A stretch of DNA of 64,000 bases from Humibacter ginsenosidimutans (GTDB lineage Bacteria > Actinomycetota > Actinomycetes > Actinomycetales > Microbacteriaceae): NCBI RefSeq assembly GCF_007859675.1, contig NZ_CP042305.1, positions 2,294,001-2,358,000 on the forward strand, in the 5' to 3' direction. Every line of letters begins with the position of its first letter. Positions within the stretch are counted from its first letter, which is position 1. This document shows positions 16,984 to 24,879 of the stretch, one piece after another. Both the position numbers and the translations under genes were made by a program. The notes below the pieces were generated by a model. That model saw only the letters and a program-made list of their open reading frames with translations. It was not told the origin of the DNA and did no database searches.

Positions 16984-17649
16984 TCAGGATGCGCCCAGTC
17001 CGGCGACGAGATTCACCGTCGTCGCCACGATCACCGAGCCGAACAGGTATGAGAGCAGCATGTGCCGCAAGACGGCGGCGCGGATCTCCCGGGAGTTCAG
17101 ATCGGTGTCGGAGACCTGGAAGGTCATGCCGACGGTGAACGCCAGATAGGCGAAGTCCACGTAGTGCGGAGGCTCGTCCATGTTGAAGTCGACACCGCCG
17201 ACGGGCTCGGTGTAGTAGAGCCTGGCGTATCTCAGGGTGAAGAGCATGTGCACCAGCAGCCACGAGAGGGCCACGCTCGCAACGGCCAGAGCCGGAGACA
17301 TCGCCCGAGCGAGCGAGCCGCCCGAGTGCGATTCGGCCAGCCCGATGGCTATCGCGCCGAGGCTTGCGATGCTCGCGCTGATGAGCAGGACATCGGCCGA
17401 TGTCCGCGTGGGGTCTTCCTTCGTGGCGTGCTGTCGCGTCGCCTCGTCATCGAGACGACGTATCGACAGCCAGCTCCACAGGATGTAGGCGACGCAGGCG
17501 GCATCCCATCCGAGAACCGGAGCGTTGCCCTCTGCACCGAGCAGCGCGCTGAGCCCGCCGACCAGCAGGCCGACCACGAGCATCACGAGAAGCCGCAGAT
17601 GCGAGCGATGATCGAACCATCGTCTTTTCTTGGCCGCACCCGTCGCCAT
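16984..17649 (-). CDS. DUF1345 family membrane protein
   Basis: A 221-residue integral membrane protein with five to six helices, for example LLVMLVVGLLVGGLSALLGA, ACVAYILWSWLSI, ISASIASLGAIAIGLAES and LLSYLFGSVIVATTVNLVA. The signature stretch HYVDFAYLAFTVGMTFQVSD with TDLNSREIRAAVLRHMLLSY is typical of DUF1345. It is expected in the cytoplasmic membrane; function unknown. GAGGAGGG precedes the ATG at 17649. Single gene, convergent with the small membrane protein. Confidence 0.85.
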   Translation of the reverse strand: MATGAAKKRRWFDHRSHLRLLVMLVVGLLVGGLSALLGAEGNAPVLGWDAACVAYILWSWLSIRRLDDEATRQHATKEDPTRTSADVLLISASIASLGAIAIGLAESHSGGSLARAMSPALAVASVALSWLLVHMLFTLRYARLYYTEPVGGVDFNMDEPPHYVDFAYLAFTVGMTFQVSDTDLNSREIRAAVLRHMLLSYLFGSVIVATTVNLVAGLGAS

Positions 17650-17761
17650 GGCACCCTCCTCGCCACTCGTACTCTCACGGTGGACGGCCGGCGAGGGCCG
17701 GTGCAGGGGTTGACAGCATGCCGGGTGGCCTTGGGCCAGGCCGCTCTCAGACCGAAGTGGG

Positions 17762-18136
17762 TCAGCCCACTTCGTCGAGTGCCTTCTGAATGTGCTTCTG
17801 CGCCTGAGGGTCGGAGAGGTCGCTTTCGCTCAGCTTCTCAGCGTCCTCTTCGCTGAGCACGATCATCCCGCGCGGGCCGTGGGACGATCTGGACAGCCCT
17901 TCGAGCCATTTGCGGTTCAGGGCTGGTGGGGTCGCGTCAGTAAAGCGGAACTGCAACGCGATGGCAGGGCTCAGCCAGAGGCTCACGCGGCCGCCGCCTT
18001 CTTCGGCAGGCACACGCCAGCTGAGGAGGAAACCCTCCTTCAGCCGGAGCTTCGATGTGATCGCCACCTTGAGGTGGGCGAGCGTACGGTCGTCGAACTC
18101 GTACTCGGAACCGTCGCTGTACAGCAGGAAGCCCAT
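17762..18136 (-). CDS. DUF7882-like small protein, paralogue 1
   Basis: A 124-residue member of a small Microbacteriaceae family that databases sometimes mislabel as ATP-dependent DNA ligase (from memory; family name DUF7882). It opens MGFLLYSDGSEYEFDDRTLA and then HLKVAITSKLRLKEGFLLSW, a WLSPAIALQFRF strand, and RKWLEGLSRSSHGPRGMIVL. No catalytic motif is visible. Two relatives lie at 18200-18565 and 21860-22181. Oddly, the start codon lies in the 3' arm of a perfect 17-bp hairpin (18131-18167) and no Shine-Dalgarno sequence precedes it, so translation may be structure-controlled or the transcript may start inside the hairpin. Confidence 0.7.
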   Translation of the reverse strand: MGFLLYSDGSEYEFDDRTLAHLKVAITSKLRLKEGFLLSWRVPAEEGGGRVSLWLSPAIALQFRFTDATPPALNRKWLEGLSRSSHGPRGMIVLSEEDAEKLSESDLSDPQAQKHIQKALDEVG

Positions 18137-18167
18137 CTGCCGATGATCGCATCATCGGCAGATGGGC
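18131..18167 (-). promoter_or_regulatory. Perfect 17-bp hairpin covering the start codon of the DUF7882-like gene
   Basis: GCCCATCTGCCGATGAT (18131-18147), loop CGC, and its exact complement (18151-18167). Read on the minus strand, the ATG at 18136 falls in the 3' arm. It could hide the start codon in mRNA or act as a DNA operator. Confidence 0.6.
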
Positions 18168-18199
18168 ACCACTGAGATTCATGCCGCTTTCGCGGAAAT

Positions 18200-18565
18200 T
18201 CACGCAGCTTCGTGCACGCGCTTCACCGGACGATCGGTGCGGCGCTGCCCTGCTCTGCCGGCATGTGCGGGCTTGCCCTCTTCATCGAGAACGACGAGGC
18301 CGCGCGAACTCTCCGCACCGAGCTCGAGCATCCTCAACCATTCCTTGTTCACCGATGGCACTCGCGAGCCCCAGTACTTGAAGTACACCGGAACCTCGGA
18401 TGCCATCCACATCGAAGCGCGACCGCTCCCGACCGACAGGTCGTCGAGCCACGACAGAAGAAACGACTCGTGACGCCGGAACTTGTTGACGATCACGATT
18501 TCGAGGTGTGTCAGTAGGCGGTCGTCGAACTCGATGTCCTGCGGCCCGTATATCAATACACCCAT
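18200..18565 (-). CDS. DUF7882-like small protein, paralogue 2
   Basis: 121 residues with the same plan as its neighbour: MGVLIYGPQDIEFDDRLLTH, LEIVIVNKFRRHESFLLSWL, SMWMASEVPVYFKYW, NKEWLRMLELGAESSRGLVV, and a basic C-terminal tail. The conserved W, F/Y and GLVVLDE-type end suggest a compact alpha/beta fold of unknown role. A short inverted repeat, GGAAG-ATCAC-CTTCC, directly abuts the start codon, echoing the larger hairpin of paralogue 1. The intervening 63 bases to paralogue 1 make co-transcription possible. Confidence 0.7.
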   Translation of the reverse strand: MGVLIYGPQDIEFDDRLLTHLEIVIVNKFRRHESFLLSWLDDLSVGSGRASMWMASEVPVYFKYWGSRVPSVNKEWLRMLELGAESSRGLVVLDEEGKPAHAGRAGQRRTDRPVKRVHEAA

Positions 18566-18747
18566 GGAAGATCACCTTCCCCTTTCACCTCTTCAAGGCA
18601 ACAACGAAAGGCAGCCGCTGGCAACCGCAAGTGCCCCGTTCGGGTGACCCTTGACATCCGCGGATCGATGTGCGTGTCACGTGGTTATGCGGTGTCTGCA
18701 GAGTCTGAGTCTTCCCTGGAAATGCCGGCCAGCGTCAACGACGACCG

Positions 18748-19314
18748 TCACCGATCGCTCTGTCCGTCCGTGTCGTCCGTCGCCCTGTCGCTTCCCGGAG
18801 ACGCAGGGAACAGGGGTCCGCGATCGTTCTTCGGGTTGAGCCGCTCCTCGACGCGTTCCGGGTCGTCGGCGTCGCCCTCTAGCCGATCGATGATGCCGTT
18901 GGTCTGATCGAACGGATGCGCGGCATCCTTCGCGAGCACGCTGAGGTCGGCTTCCGTGTCGCCTCCGTGCACGAACCGCTCCGAGTTCTCCTCGGCACTG
19001 CTCGTTCCCTGCTCGTCGCCGGCGCCGAACTGCGGTTCGTCCGGGGTCGGAACAGTCGGCTCGTCGGGGGATGGCGGGTTCGGCTCCTGCGGCACGGGAG
19101 GCGTCTCGGGGCCTCCCGGCGTGCTCGGCGGGTCCGTGAGCGGAACGTCGGGCTGGGTCGGCCCTCCTGGGCGCCCGGGAAGATCCGGGCTCAGCGGAGG
19201 CTCCGGATCGATCGTGTCGTCGTGCGGCGCGATTTGCTGCGCGTCGGCGACGTGTCGGCCGCCGAGACCGTCGTGGAGACCGTCATGATTCTGGATGCTG
19301 TGTTCGTCTGACAT
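18748..19314 (-). CDS. Acidic, proline-rich hypothetical protein
   Basis: 188 residues beginning MSDEHSIQNHDGLHDGLGGR. The central third is dominated by Pro, Gly, Thr, Asp and Glu with repeated PxxP-type steps (PGGPTQPDVPLTDPPSTPGG), and the end is acidic (DRATDDTDGQSDR). It is predicted to be disordered and highly acidic, with no signal or membrane helix. Similar proteins in relatives are often annotated only as hypothetical. The ATG at 19314 lacks a strong Shine-Dalgarno sequence. Confidence 0.55.
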   Translation of the reverse strand: MSDEHSIQNHDGLHDGLGGRHVADAQQIAPHDDTIDPEPPLSPDLPGRPGGPTQPDVPLTDPPSTPGGPETPPVPQEPNPPSPDEPTVPTPDEPQFGAGDEQGTSSAEENSERFVHGGDTEADLSVLAKDAAHPFDQTNGIIDRLEGDADDPERVEERLNPKNDRGPLFPASPGSDRATDDTDGQSDR

Positions 19315-19402
19315 GCCGCTCACTGTTCTTCGCGACGTCGCCACTCGCCAGGGGTTGACGGCATGCGGAGGTCGTGATGCCGGCCATATGCAACAGGTCG
19401 AC

Positions 19403-19452
19403 GTGCAGCAGACCCCGGAGACGCGCGCAGTAGACCCCGGAGGCGCGCGCCT
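19403..19452. repeat. Imperfect tandem repeat, unit about 22 bases
   Basis: Two near-identical units, each beginning GACCCCGGAG and continuing with A/GGCGCGCGC, lie side by side around 19411-19450 in the spacer before the MFS gene. Role unknown. Confidence 0.45.
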
Positions 19453-19553
19453 AGCGCCTTCGACGCGGGACGGCAACCGGTTGAGCCGGGTCGCGCTGCC
19501 TTCTTAGCCTGCGTTCACGCGCAGCCACGGGCGGCGCGGTTCGAGGGGGAGTC

Positions 19554-21000
19554 ATGCCGCAACGCGAACTGAAGACCGTCAGCACCACGATCCCCGCGCG
19601 ACTCGACAGGCTGCCGTGGTCGCGCTGGCACTGGATGGTGGTCATCGGGCTCGGCACCGTCTGGATTCTCGACGGCCTCGAGGTGACGATCGTCGGCGCC
19701 ATCGGCAGCCGCCTCACGGAGAAGTCCAGCGGGTTGGGCCTCACGCCAGGGGGAAGTCGGCCTCGCGGCGGCTGTCTACGTGGCTGGTGCCTGCATCGGC
19801 GCACTGGTCTTCGGCTACCTGACCGACCGGTTCGGCCGCAAGAAGCTCTTCATGATCACGCTCGGCCTCTACCTGCTGGCCACCGTGGCGACGGCCTTCT
19901 CGTTCACGCCCCTCTTCTTCTTCGCCTGCCGGTTCTTCACAGGGGCTGGCATCGGCGGCGAGTACTCGGCCATCAACTCGGCGATCGACGAGCTCATCCC
20001 TGCGAAGCGCCGCGGCGTCGTCGACCTGGCGATCAACGGCTCGTACTGGCTCGGCACCGCCTTCGGAGCCATGCTCACCGTCGTGCTGCTGAACACGAGC
20101 ATCTTCGCGCCGAACGTCGGCTGGCGCCTGGCGTTCGGGCTCGGCGCCGTGCTCGGGCTGACCATCCTGCTGGTCCGGCGCAACGTGCCAGAGTCGCCGA
20201 GATGGATGTTCATCCACGGCTACGACGACGACGCCGAGAAGAACGTGGCCGAGATCGAGTCCGAGGTCGAAGACGACACGGGCGAGAAGCTGTCCGCTGT
20301 CGACGACGACGAGGCGATCGAGATCCACCAGCGTCGCTCGACCGGCTTCGGCGAGATCGCGCGGGTGGCGGTGACGAAGTATCCGAAGCGGTTCGTGCTG
20401 GGCCTTTCACTGTTCATCGGGCAGGCATTCCTCTACAACGCGGTCTTCTTCACCTACGCTCTGGTGCTGACCCAGCTCCTCAAGGTGCCAGACGACCTGG
20501 CGCCGTGGGCTCTCGTGCCGATCGCCGTCGGCAACTTCCTCGGGCCGGCTCTGCTGGGTCGACTGTTCGACTCGATCGGACGTCGGGTGATGATCTCGGT
20601 CTGCTACATCGGCAGCGGGGTGCTGTTGGTGGGCACGGGAATCCTCTTCGACCTGCGCATTCTCGATGCGACCTGGCTCACGGTGTGCTGGGTCATCGTG
20701 TTCTTCTTCGCCTCGGCCGGCGCGAGCGCCGCCTACCTCACGGTGAGCGAGATCTTCCCGATGGAGACGCGTGCCATGGCCATCGCCTTCTTCTACGCCG
20801 TCGGCACCGGCCTCGGCGGAATCATCGGGCCGCTGCTGTTCGGGCAGTTCGTCTCGATCGGTATCAGTGCCGTCGCCCTCGGCTACTTCATCGGCGCCGG
20901 GCTCATGATCGCCGCCGGTCTCGTGGAGGTGTTCCTCGGCGTCGATGCGGAGAACAGGTCGCTGGAGGACATCGCAGAGCCTCTGTCGCAGTCCGCGTGA
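19554..21000 (+). pseudogene. MFS transporter (sugar/metabolite porter type), split by a +1 frameshift
   Basis: Reading the first frame from ATG 19554 (behind GGGGGAG) gives [20 protein letters not shown] up to [11 protein letters not shown]. The next frame carries [20 protein letters not shown] and then [20 protein letters not shown], the MFS motif-A loop, to the stop at 21000. Removing one G from the GGGGG run at 19749-19753 restores one protein of about 481 residues with twelve helices. A long acidic cytoplasmic loop ([20 protein letters not shown]) separates the halves. An internal start at 19780 would lose helix 1 and could not give a working carrier. Because every other part is well conserved, a sequencing indel or very recent mutation is likely. 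Confidence 0.8.
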
Positions 21001-21069
21001 GGCAGACGGCGCAGACCGCGTGTCGGGGCGACGAGACGAATCGCGTCTCGATCAGGAATCGCGTCTCGA

Positions 21070-21729
21070 TCAGGAGGTGCGCGGACTGCGCTCGGCCGCC
21101 GCACCGGTGATCTTCACACTGTCGGGGCGAAAGCCGTGCTCGACACCCCAGAGCACCGCCTGGGTGCGGCTGGTGACGCCGATGCGGCGATAGCAGCTGC
21201 GGATGTAGGTCTTCACCGAGTTGATCGAGAGGTGCGCCTGCTCGGCGATCTCGCTGTTCGACATGCCCTGCGTGATGAGGGCGAGCACCTCCGCCTCGCG
21301 CGAGGTCAGGCCCTCTTCCCGTCCTGGCCAATCGCCCGCCGTGACCGCGGGGCCCGAGGATGCCGTGAAGACGCCGCCCGATCCGGCATGGATGCTCTCC
21401 AGCGCCGCCGCGACCTCACGCGCGGGCAGCCCTTTGGAGAGGTATCCGTGGGCCCCGTTCGCCGTCGCCGCGCGAACCAGGTCGTCGTCGACGTTCCACG
21501 AGTAGACGACCACCCTGCCGATCAGGCTGTTCTGCACGAGATCGCGCACGCGATCCCGGTCGCCCTGCTGGGAGGCGAACGTGTCGTAGAGGGCGATGTC
21601 GACCGGCTCGCTGACGTGCCGGTTGGCATCCAGCTCGACGACCCTGAAGCGCGACTGATACTCGCGGAGCATCGAGGCGACGCCGCGCACGACGACCTCG
21701 TAATCGTTGATGAGGGCAACGCTGATCAC
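21070..21729 (-). CDS. Orphan LuxR/NarL-family response regulator with atypical receiver
   Basis: About 219 residues: an N-terminal receiver-like domain ([20 protein letters not shown]) and a C-terminal LuxR HTH ([20 protein letters not shown], then [20 protein letters not shown]). The usual acidic pair is reduced to N-D, and the phospho-acceptor region reads [10 protein letters not shown]; the conserved Lys is kept in GYLSKGL. No histidine kinase lies nearby, so phosphorylation-independent control is possible. I take GTG 21729, spaced 5 bases from GAGG; GTG 21735 and ATG 21732 are alternatives. A palindrome sits upstream. Confidence 0.8.
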   Translation of the reverse strand: MISVALINDYEVVVRGVASMLREYQSRFRVVELDANRHVSEPVDIALYDTFASQQGDRDRVRDLVQNSLIGRVVVYSWNVDDDLVRAATANGAHGYLSKGLPAREVAAALESIHAGSGGVFTASSGPAVTAGDWPGREEGLTSREAEVLALITQGMSNSEIAEQAHLSINSVKTYIRSCYRRIGVTSRTQAVLWGVEHGFRPDSVKITGAAAERSPRTS

Positions 21730-21753
21730 CATCACCTCACTCTATGACCGAGG

Positions 21754-21775
21754 TCTTCACCCTTAGGGGTGAAGA
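21754..21775. promoter_or_regulatory. Palindromic operator candidate upstream of the response regulator
   Basis: TCTTCACCC, TTAG, GGGTGAAGA: perfect 9-base arms, 25 bases before the regulator start and on the far side before the divergent DUF7882-like gene. The dyad suits a dimeric LuxR-type protein, so autoregulation is a fair guess. Confidence 0.5.
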
Positions 21776-21859
21776 TGTCGCGGCTGAGATTCCCTACCGT
21801 ATTTCTCATGCGCAGCGGGCGCTCCCGACCCGTGCGCCCGCACCACACGAAGGCGAGAG

Positions 21860-22181
21860 ATGGGAAAGCTCATCCACGGACCTCTTCAGATCGAGGTCGA
21901 CGACCGCACCCTTGCCCATCTCGAAACAGTGATCGTGAACAAGTTCCGACGCTGGGAATCGTTCCTGCTCATCTGGCTCGACCAGGGAGCACGAAGAGGA
22001 TCACCGCCGGTCTCTCTGGATGACGAGCCGCAACCCCGTCTACTTCGAGTACTCCGAGGGTCAGGCGCAGCCCCTCGACAAGGAGTGGCTCCAGCGGTTG
22101 CAGAACGCGGCCACGGGTCCTCAGGGCCTCTTCGTGGTCGGCGAGGACGGCGCACCCGCGCGATTCCGCGTGAGGGTGTGA
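21860..22181 (+). pseudogene. DUF7882-like small protein, paralogue 3, frameshifted
   Basis: The first frame reads MGKLIHGPLQIEVDDRTLAH and continues LETVIVNKFRRWESFLLIWL, very close to paralogue 2. After LDQ it loses similarity, while the next frame gives SLWMTSRNPVYFEYSEGQAQ, PLDKEWLQRLQNAATGPQGL and FVVGEDGAPARFRVRV to a stop at 22181. Dropping one G from GGG at 21985-21987 joins both parts at the length seen in the paralogues. Without correction the frame runs on to 22219 with unrelated sequence. It is divergent from the LuxR regulator. Confidence 0.75.
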
Positions 22182-22252
22182 ACCCGACCGCCCACCGCCA
22201 TCGGAATCCACGGTCGTGAATGCCCGGTCCCCGCTCGACCACGGAGCGTACG

Positions 22253-22444
22253 ATGCCCACCATGCGCATGTACTGGCGGCCCGTGCTGTGGGTCCTCGCC
22301 GTGATCGGCGCCCTGTTCGTGCTGGGCGTGGTGGTCTTCAAGCTGATCGCGCTGCTCATCCCCGTCGCGCTCATCGCAGCGGTCGTCCTCATCGCGGTGC
22401 CTTACGGCGTGCGCAAGGCCCGCGACGAGTCGAAGCATTCCTGA
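22253..22444 (+). CDS. Small membrane protein, 63 residues
   Basis: Starts MPTMRMYWRPVLWVLAVIGA and has two closely spaced hydrophobic helices (VLAVIGALFVLGVVVFKLIA, then LLIPVALIAAVVLIAV), ending in a basic tail, YGVRKARDESKHS. GGAG lies 7 bases before ATG 22253; ATG 22220 would also be in frame. Function unknown. Convergent with the following gene. Confidence 0.6.
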   Translation: MPTMRMYWRPVLWVLAVIGALFVLGVVVFKLIALLIPVALIAAVVLIAVPYGVRKARDESKHS

Positions 22445-22485
22445 CGCGTGGCGGATCACCTCGCGCCAGCGCGAATCACTGTGCT

Positions 22486-23688
22486 TCAGCGCACGATGAG
22501 CACGGGGCAGTTCGCGTGCGACGCGCACTCCGAACTCACCGAGCCGAGCAGCAGGCCCTTGAAGCCGCCGCGGCCGCGCGACCCGAGCACCAGCATCTCC
22601 GCGCCCGTGCTGCGCTCGATGAGCACCTGAGCGGGATGCCCGTGCTGAACGACCGTGGTCAGCAGGGCCGGGCGGTCCGAGCCGTAGGCCTCGGTGAGCG
22701 ACTCGTCGAGAGTCTGCTCGGCGATCTGCTCGAAGGTCGGCTCTGACGTGATGGCGTACGGCGACATCGCCACCGGATACGTCCAGGTGGTCACCGCCTC
22801 GATGCGCGCACCGAGCAGCCGCGAAAGCCGGTCGGCCTGACGCAGCGCGACGATGGACTGTTCCGATCCGTCGACGCCCACGATGATCTTCGGTGTGTCG
22901 GAGCCGGCGGGGGTGGTCTCGGTTGTCTCGCTCATGACTCCAGCATGCGCCGCCCGTGCTGCACGCGCCACCACCGAGAAGGGTGAAGCGGCGTCAGGAT
23001 CGAAGCTCGCCAGGCCGTCTTCGTCCTCGTCGTCCCAGTCGGTGTCGTCGACCCAGGGCGCGAGATCGATCTCGTTGCTCTCGGCATCGGCCAGCGTGTA
23101 CCAGTGCGGTGCGAACTCCTCTGTCACGAGGTGTCCGCCCGCGGCGAGCGCGGCATCGATGCGAGCCTGTGCCAGGGCACGGGGCAGGGCGAGATCGACG
23201 TGGATGCGATTGCGCTGCGACCGCGGGGCATCCATCTGCTGGAACCAGAGGGGCGTTCCGATGCCGCGCGGGTCGCGGAGGCTCACCTCTCCGACGCGCT
23301 CGTAGCCCAGCACCGCCTGCCAGAACGGCAGCACGAGCGGGATGTCCATGGCATCGATCGCGAGTTTCGAGGTGTGCACCTGCGTGGCGTCTGCCGCGAT
23401 TCCGAGTCGGCGCGCCGCATCCGAGATCTGCGCCGCGAGGGCGGCATCGCGCTCACTCAGGTCGGAGATCTCGTGCGTCATGATGCGCACGGTGACACCG
23501 GGATAGCGCAAGTCGACGTCGGGATGGTGGTTCGCGGCATCAGCAAGTCTGCCGATCTCGTGCACGAACTCGACGCCCTTGTCGAAAGAGCCGGTCGCGA
23601 AGTAGGCGGTGGCACCGCCGTAGACCCGGTGCCACGTGTCGCCGGGAACCAGCTCGTGAAATCGCTTGGTGGAGATGGCCTCGACCAT
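22486..23688 (-). CDS. Fusion: pterin-4a-carbinolamine dehydratase + VOC domain + universal stress protein
   Basis: One 400-residue frame with three modules. Residues 1-97 are a PCD/DCoH domain with the signature HHPDVDLRYPGVTVRIMTH. Residues 100-225 are a VOC (glyoxalase-like) domain, with VLPFWQAVLGYERVG and RNRIHVDLALP. Residues 253-400 are a UspA domain starting KIIVGVDGSEQSIVAL and ending LGSRGRGGFKGLLLGSVSSE with CPVLIV, i.e. the ATP-binding G-x2-G-x9-G-S type. PCD-VOC proteins of about 220-250 residues are common in actinobacteria, usually without a Usp part. An internal ATG at 22935 (MSETTETTPAG) would make a separate 149-residue Usp, so either a true fusion or a lost stop codon is possible. 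The start at 23688 has GAGGAG. Confidence 0.8.
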   Translation of the reverse strand: MVEAISTKRFHELVPGDTWHRVYGGATAYFATGSFDKGVEFVHEIGRLADAANHHPDVDLRYPGVTVRIMTHEISDLSERDAALAAQISDAARRLGIAADATQVHTSKLAIDAMDIPLVLPFWQAVLGYERVGEVSLRDPRGIGTPLWFQQMDAPRSQRNRIHVDLALPRALAQARIDAALAAGGHLVTEEFAPHWYTLADAESNEIDLAPWVDDTDWDDEDEDGLASFDPDAASPFSVVARAARAAHAGVMSETTETTPAGSDTPKIIVGVDGSEQSIVALRQADRLSRLLGARIEAVTTWTYPVAMSPYAITSEPTFEQIAEQTLDESLTEAYGSDRPALLTTVVQHGHPAQVLIERSTGAEMLVLGSRGRGGFKGLLLGSVSSECASHANCPVLIVR

Positions 23689-23845
23689 GGTGCGCTCCTC
23701 GATGAGTCGACGGTGAATCGCTCGGCACGAACGGTTCTGCTCGAACCGCTCCGCCCGAACGCTTCATGCAAACACCGACCGCCGACACGATCAACTGGTG
23801 CGCCGCCCTCGTGCTGCGGCGATCGGCGATGGCAGGATGTGACCC

Positions 23846-24439
23846 ATGACCGGCACCCTGCACATCACCGGCGATGCCGCGGCCGACGACCTGCTCTCGA
23901 CCTCGCCGCTCGCGCTGCTCCTCGGCATGCTTCTCGATCAGCAGGTGGCGATGGAGACCGCGTTCAGCGGGCCGGAGAAGATCCGCGCGCGCATGGGCGC
24001 GCTCGACGCGGAGGCCATCGCCGACGCGAACCCGGAGGCATTCGCCGCGCTCTGCGCGACGCCGCCCGCCGTGCACAGGTACCCGAGCTCGATGGCCGCG
24101 CGCATCCAATCGGTCTGCCGGGCCGTCGTCGCGGACTGGGGCGGCGACGCCGCGGCGATCTGGACACAGGATGCCCCCGACGGCGCCCAGGTGCTGAAGC
24201 GGCTCAAGGCACTGCCCGGCTTCGGCGACCAGAAGGCGCGCATCTTCGTGGCGCTGCTCGGCAAACAGTACGGATACGACGGTGCGGGCTGGCGGAACGC
24301 CGCCGGTCCCTATGGCGAGGCCGGATCGTTCCGGTCGGTCGCCGACATCGTCGATGCGACGTCCCTCGCGAAGGTGCGCGAGACGAAGAAGGCAGTCAAG
24401 GCCGCGGCGAAGGCCGCCCGATCGACCGGAGAGTCATGA
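23846..24439 (+). CDS. HhH-GPD-type base-excision repair glycosylase
   Basis: 197-residue DNA repair protein of the small actinobacterial HhH-GPD family. The N-terminal ALLLGMLLDQQVAMETAFSG segment corresponds to the conserved start of the fold, followed by GPEKIRARMG. The helix-hairpin-helix is at RLKALPGFGDQKARIFVALL. A catalytic Asp of the GPD loop is probably in SVADIVDATSL, though alignment would be needed. Its stop overlaps the start of the LapA-like gene (ATGA), so the two form an operon. Confidence 0.85.
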   Translation: MTGTLHITGDAAADDLLSTSPLALLLGMLLDQQVAMETAFSGPEKIRARMGALDAEAIADANPEAFAALCATPPAVHRYPSSMAARIQSVCRAVVADWGGDAAAIWTQDAPDGAQVLKRLKALPGFGDQKARIFVALLGKQYGYDGAGWRNAAGPYGEAGSFRSVADIVDATSLAKVRETKKAVKAAAKAARSTGES

Positions 24440-24696
24440 TGAGCAGCACGCCAGAAAACAAGGACAACGCGATGGTCGGCTTCCTCAAGCGACGCTGGCT
24501 GGCCATCGTGCTGGTCGTGCTGCTGGTCATCGTGGCCATTCAGAACGGCGTCGCCGACGAGAAGTCGACCATCTTCCTGCTGTTCTGGCAGGTGCAGTGG
24601 CCCACGTGGGTGCTCGTGCTCGTCATCTTCGTGGTGGGCGGTGTCGTGGGTTGGGTGTTCGCGCGCAACCGGGCAGCGCGCAGAGCGCGCCGCTGA
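24436..24696 (+). CDS. LapA-like (DUF1049) inner-membrane protein
   Basis: 86 residues: a polar start, MMSSTPENKDNAMVGFLKRR, a first helix, WLAIVLVVLLVIVAIQN, a short loop with the family-typical FLLFWQVQWPTWVL, a second helix, VLVIFVVGGVVGWVFA, and a basic tail. This matches the lipopolysaccharide-assembly-A (LapA/DUF1049) family; in Gram-positive bacteria its role is unknown. Translationally coupled to the upstream glycosylase. Confidence 0.8.
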   Translation: MMSSTPENKDNAMVGFLKRRWLAIVLVVLLVIVAIQNGVADEKSTIFLLFWQVQWPTWVLVLVIFVVGGVVGWVFARNRAARRARR

Positions 24697-24745
24697 CGCG
24701 CATCCGACGCTGACACCCCGGGCGCGCTCGCGCCCTCGCCGTCGT

Positions 24746-24802
24746 CGAGAAGTCGAAAAACGCGCTTACGGCAGCCGTCGTGTCGCGTTTTTCGACTTCT
24801 CG
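24746..24802. repeat. Perfect 19-bp inverted repeat
   Basis: Left arm 24746-24764 (CGAGAAGTCGAAAAACGCG) and right arm 24784-24802 are exact complements around a 19-base spacer. Each arm has a run of five A or T. It may be a bidirectional terminator or a small palindromic element. A 14-base direct duplication (GGGGCGACGGCCGT) follows at 24805-24832. Confidence 0.65.
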
Positions 24803-24879
24803 TCGGGGCGACGGCCGTGGGGCGACGGCCGTGGGATGACCCGCGAGCGCACGGAGCGGGGGGATGTCAGGCTGAGAGC

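Noticed and set aside
17762..18565. ATP-dependent DNA ligase label for the small paralogues
   Set aside because: The products are about 120 residues and have no KxDG nucleotidyltransferase motif.
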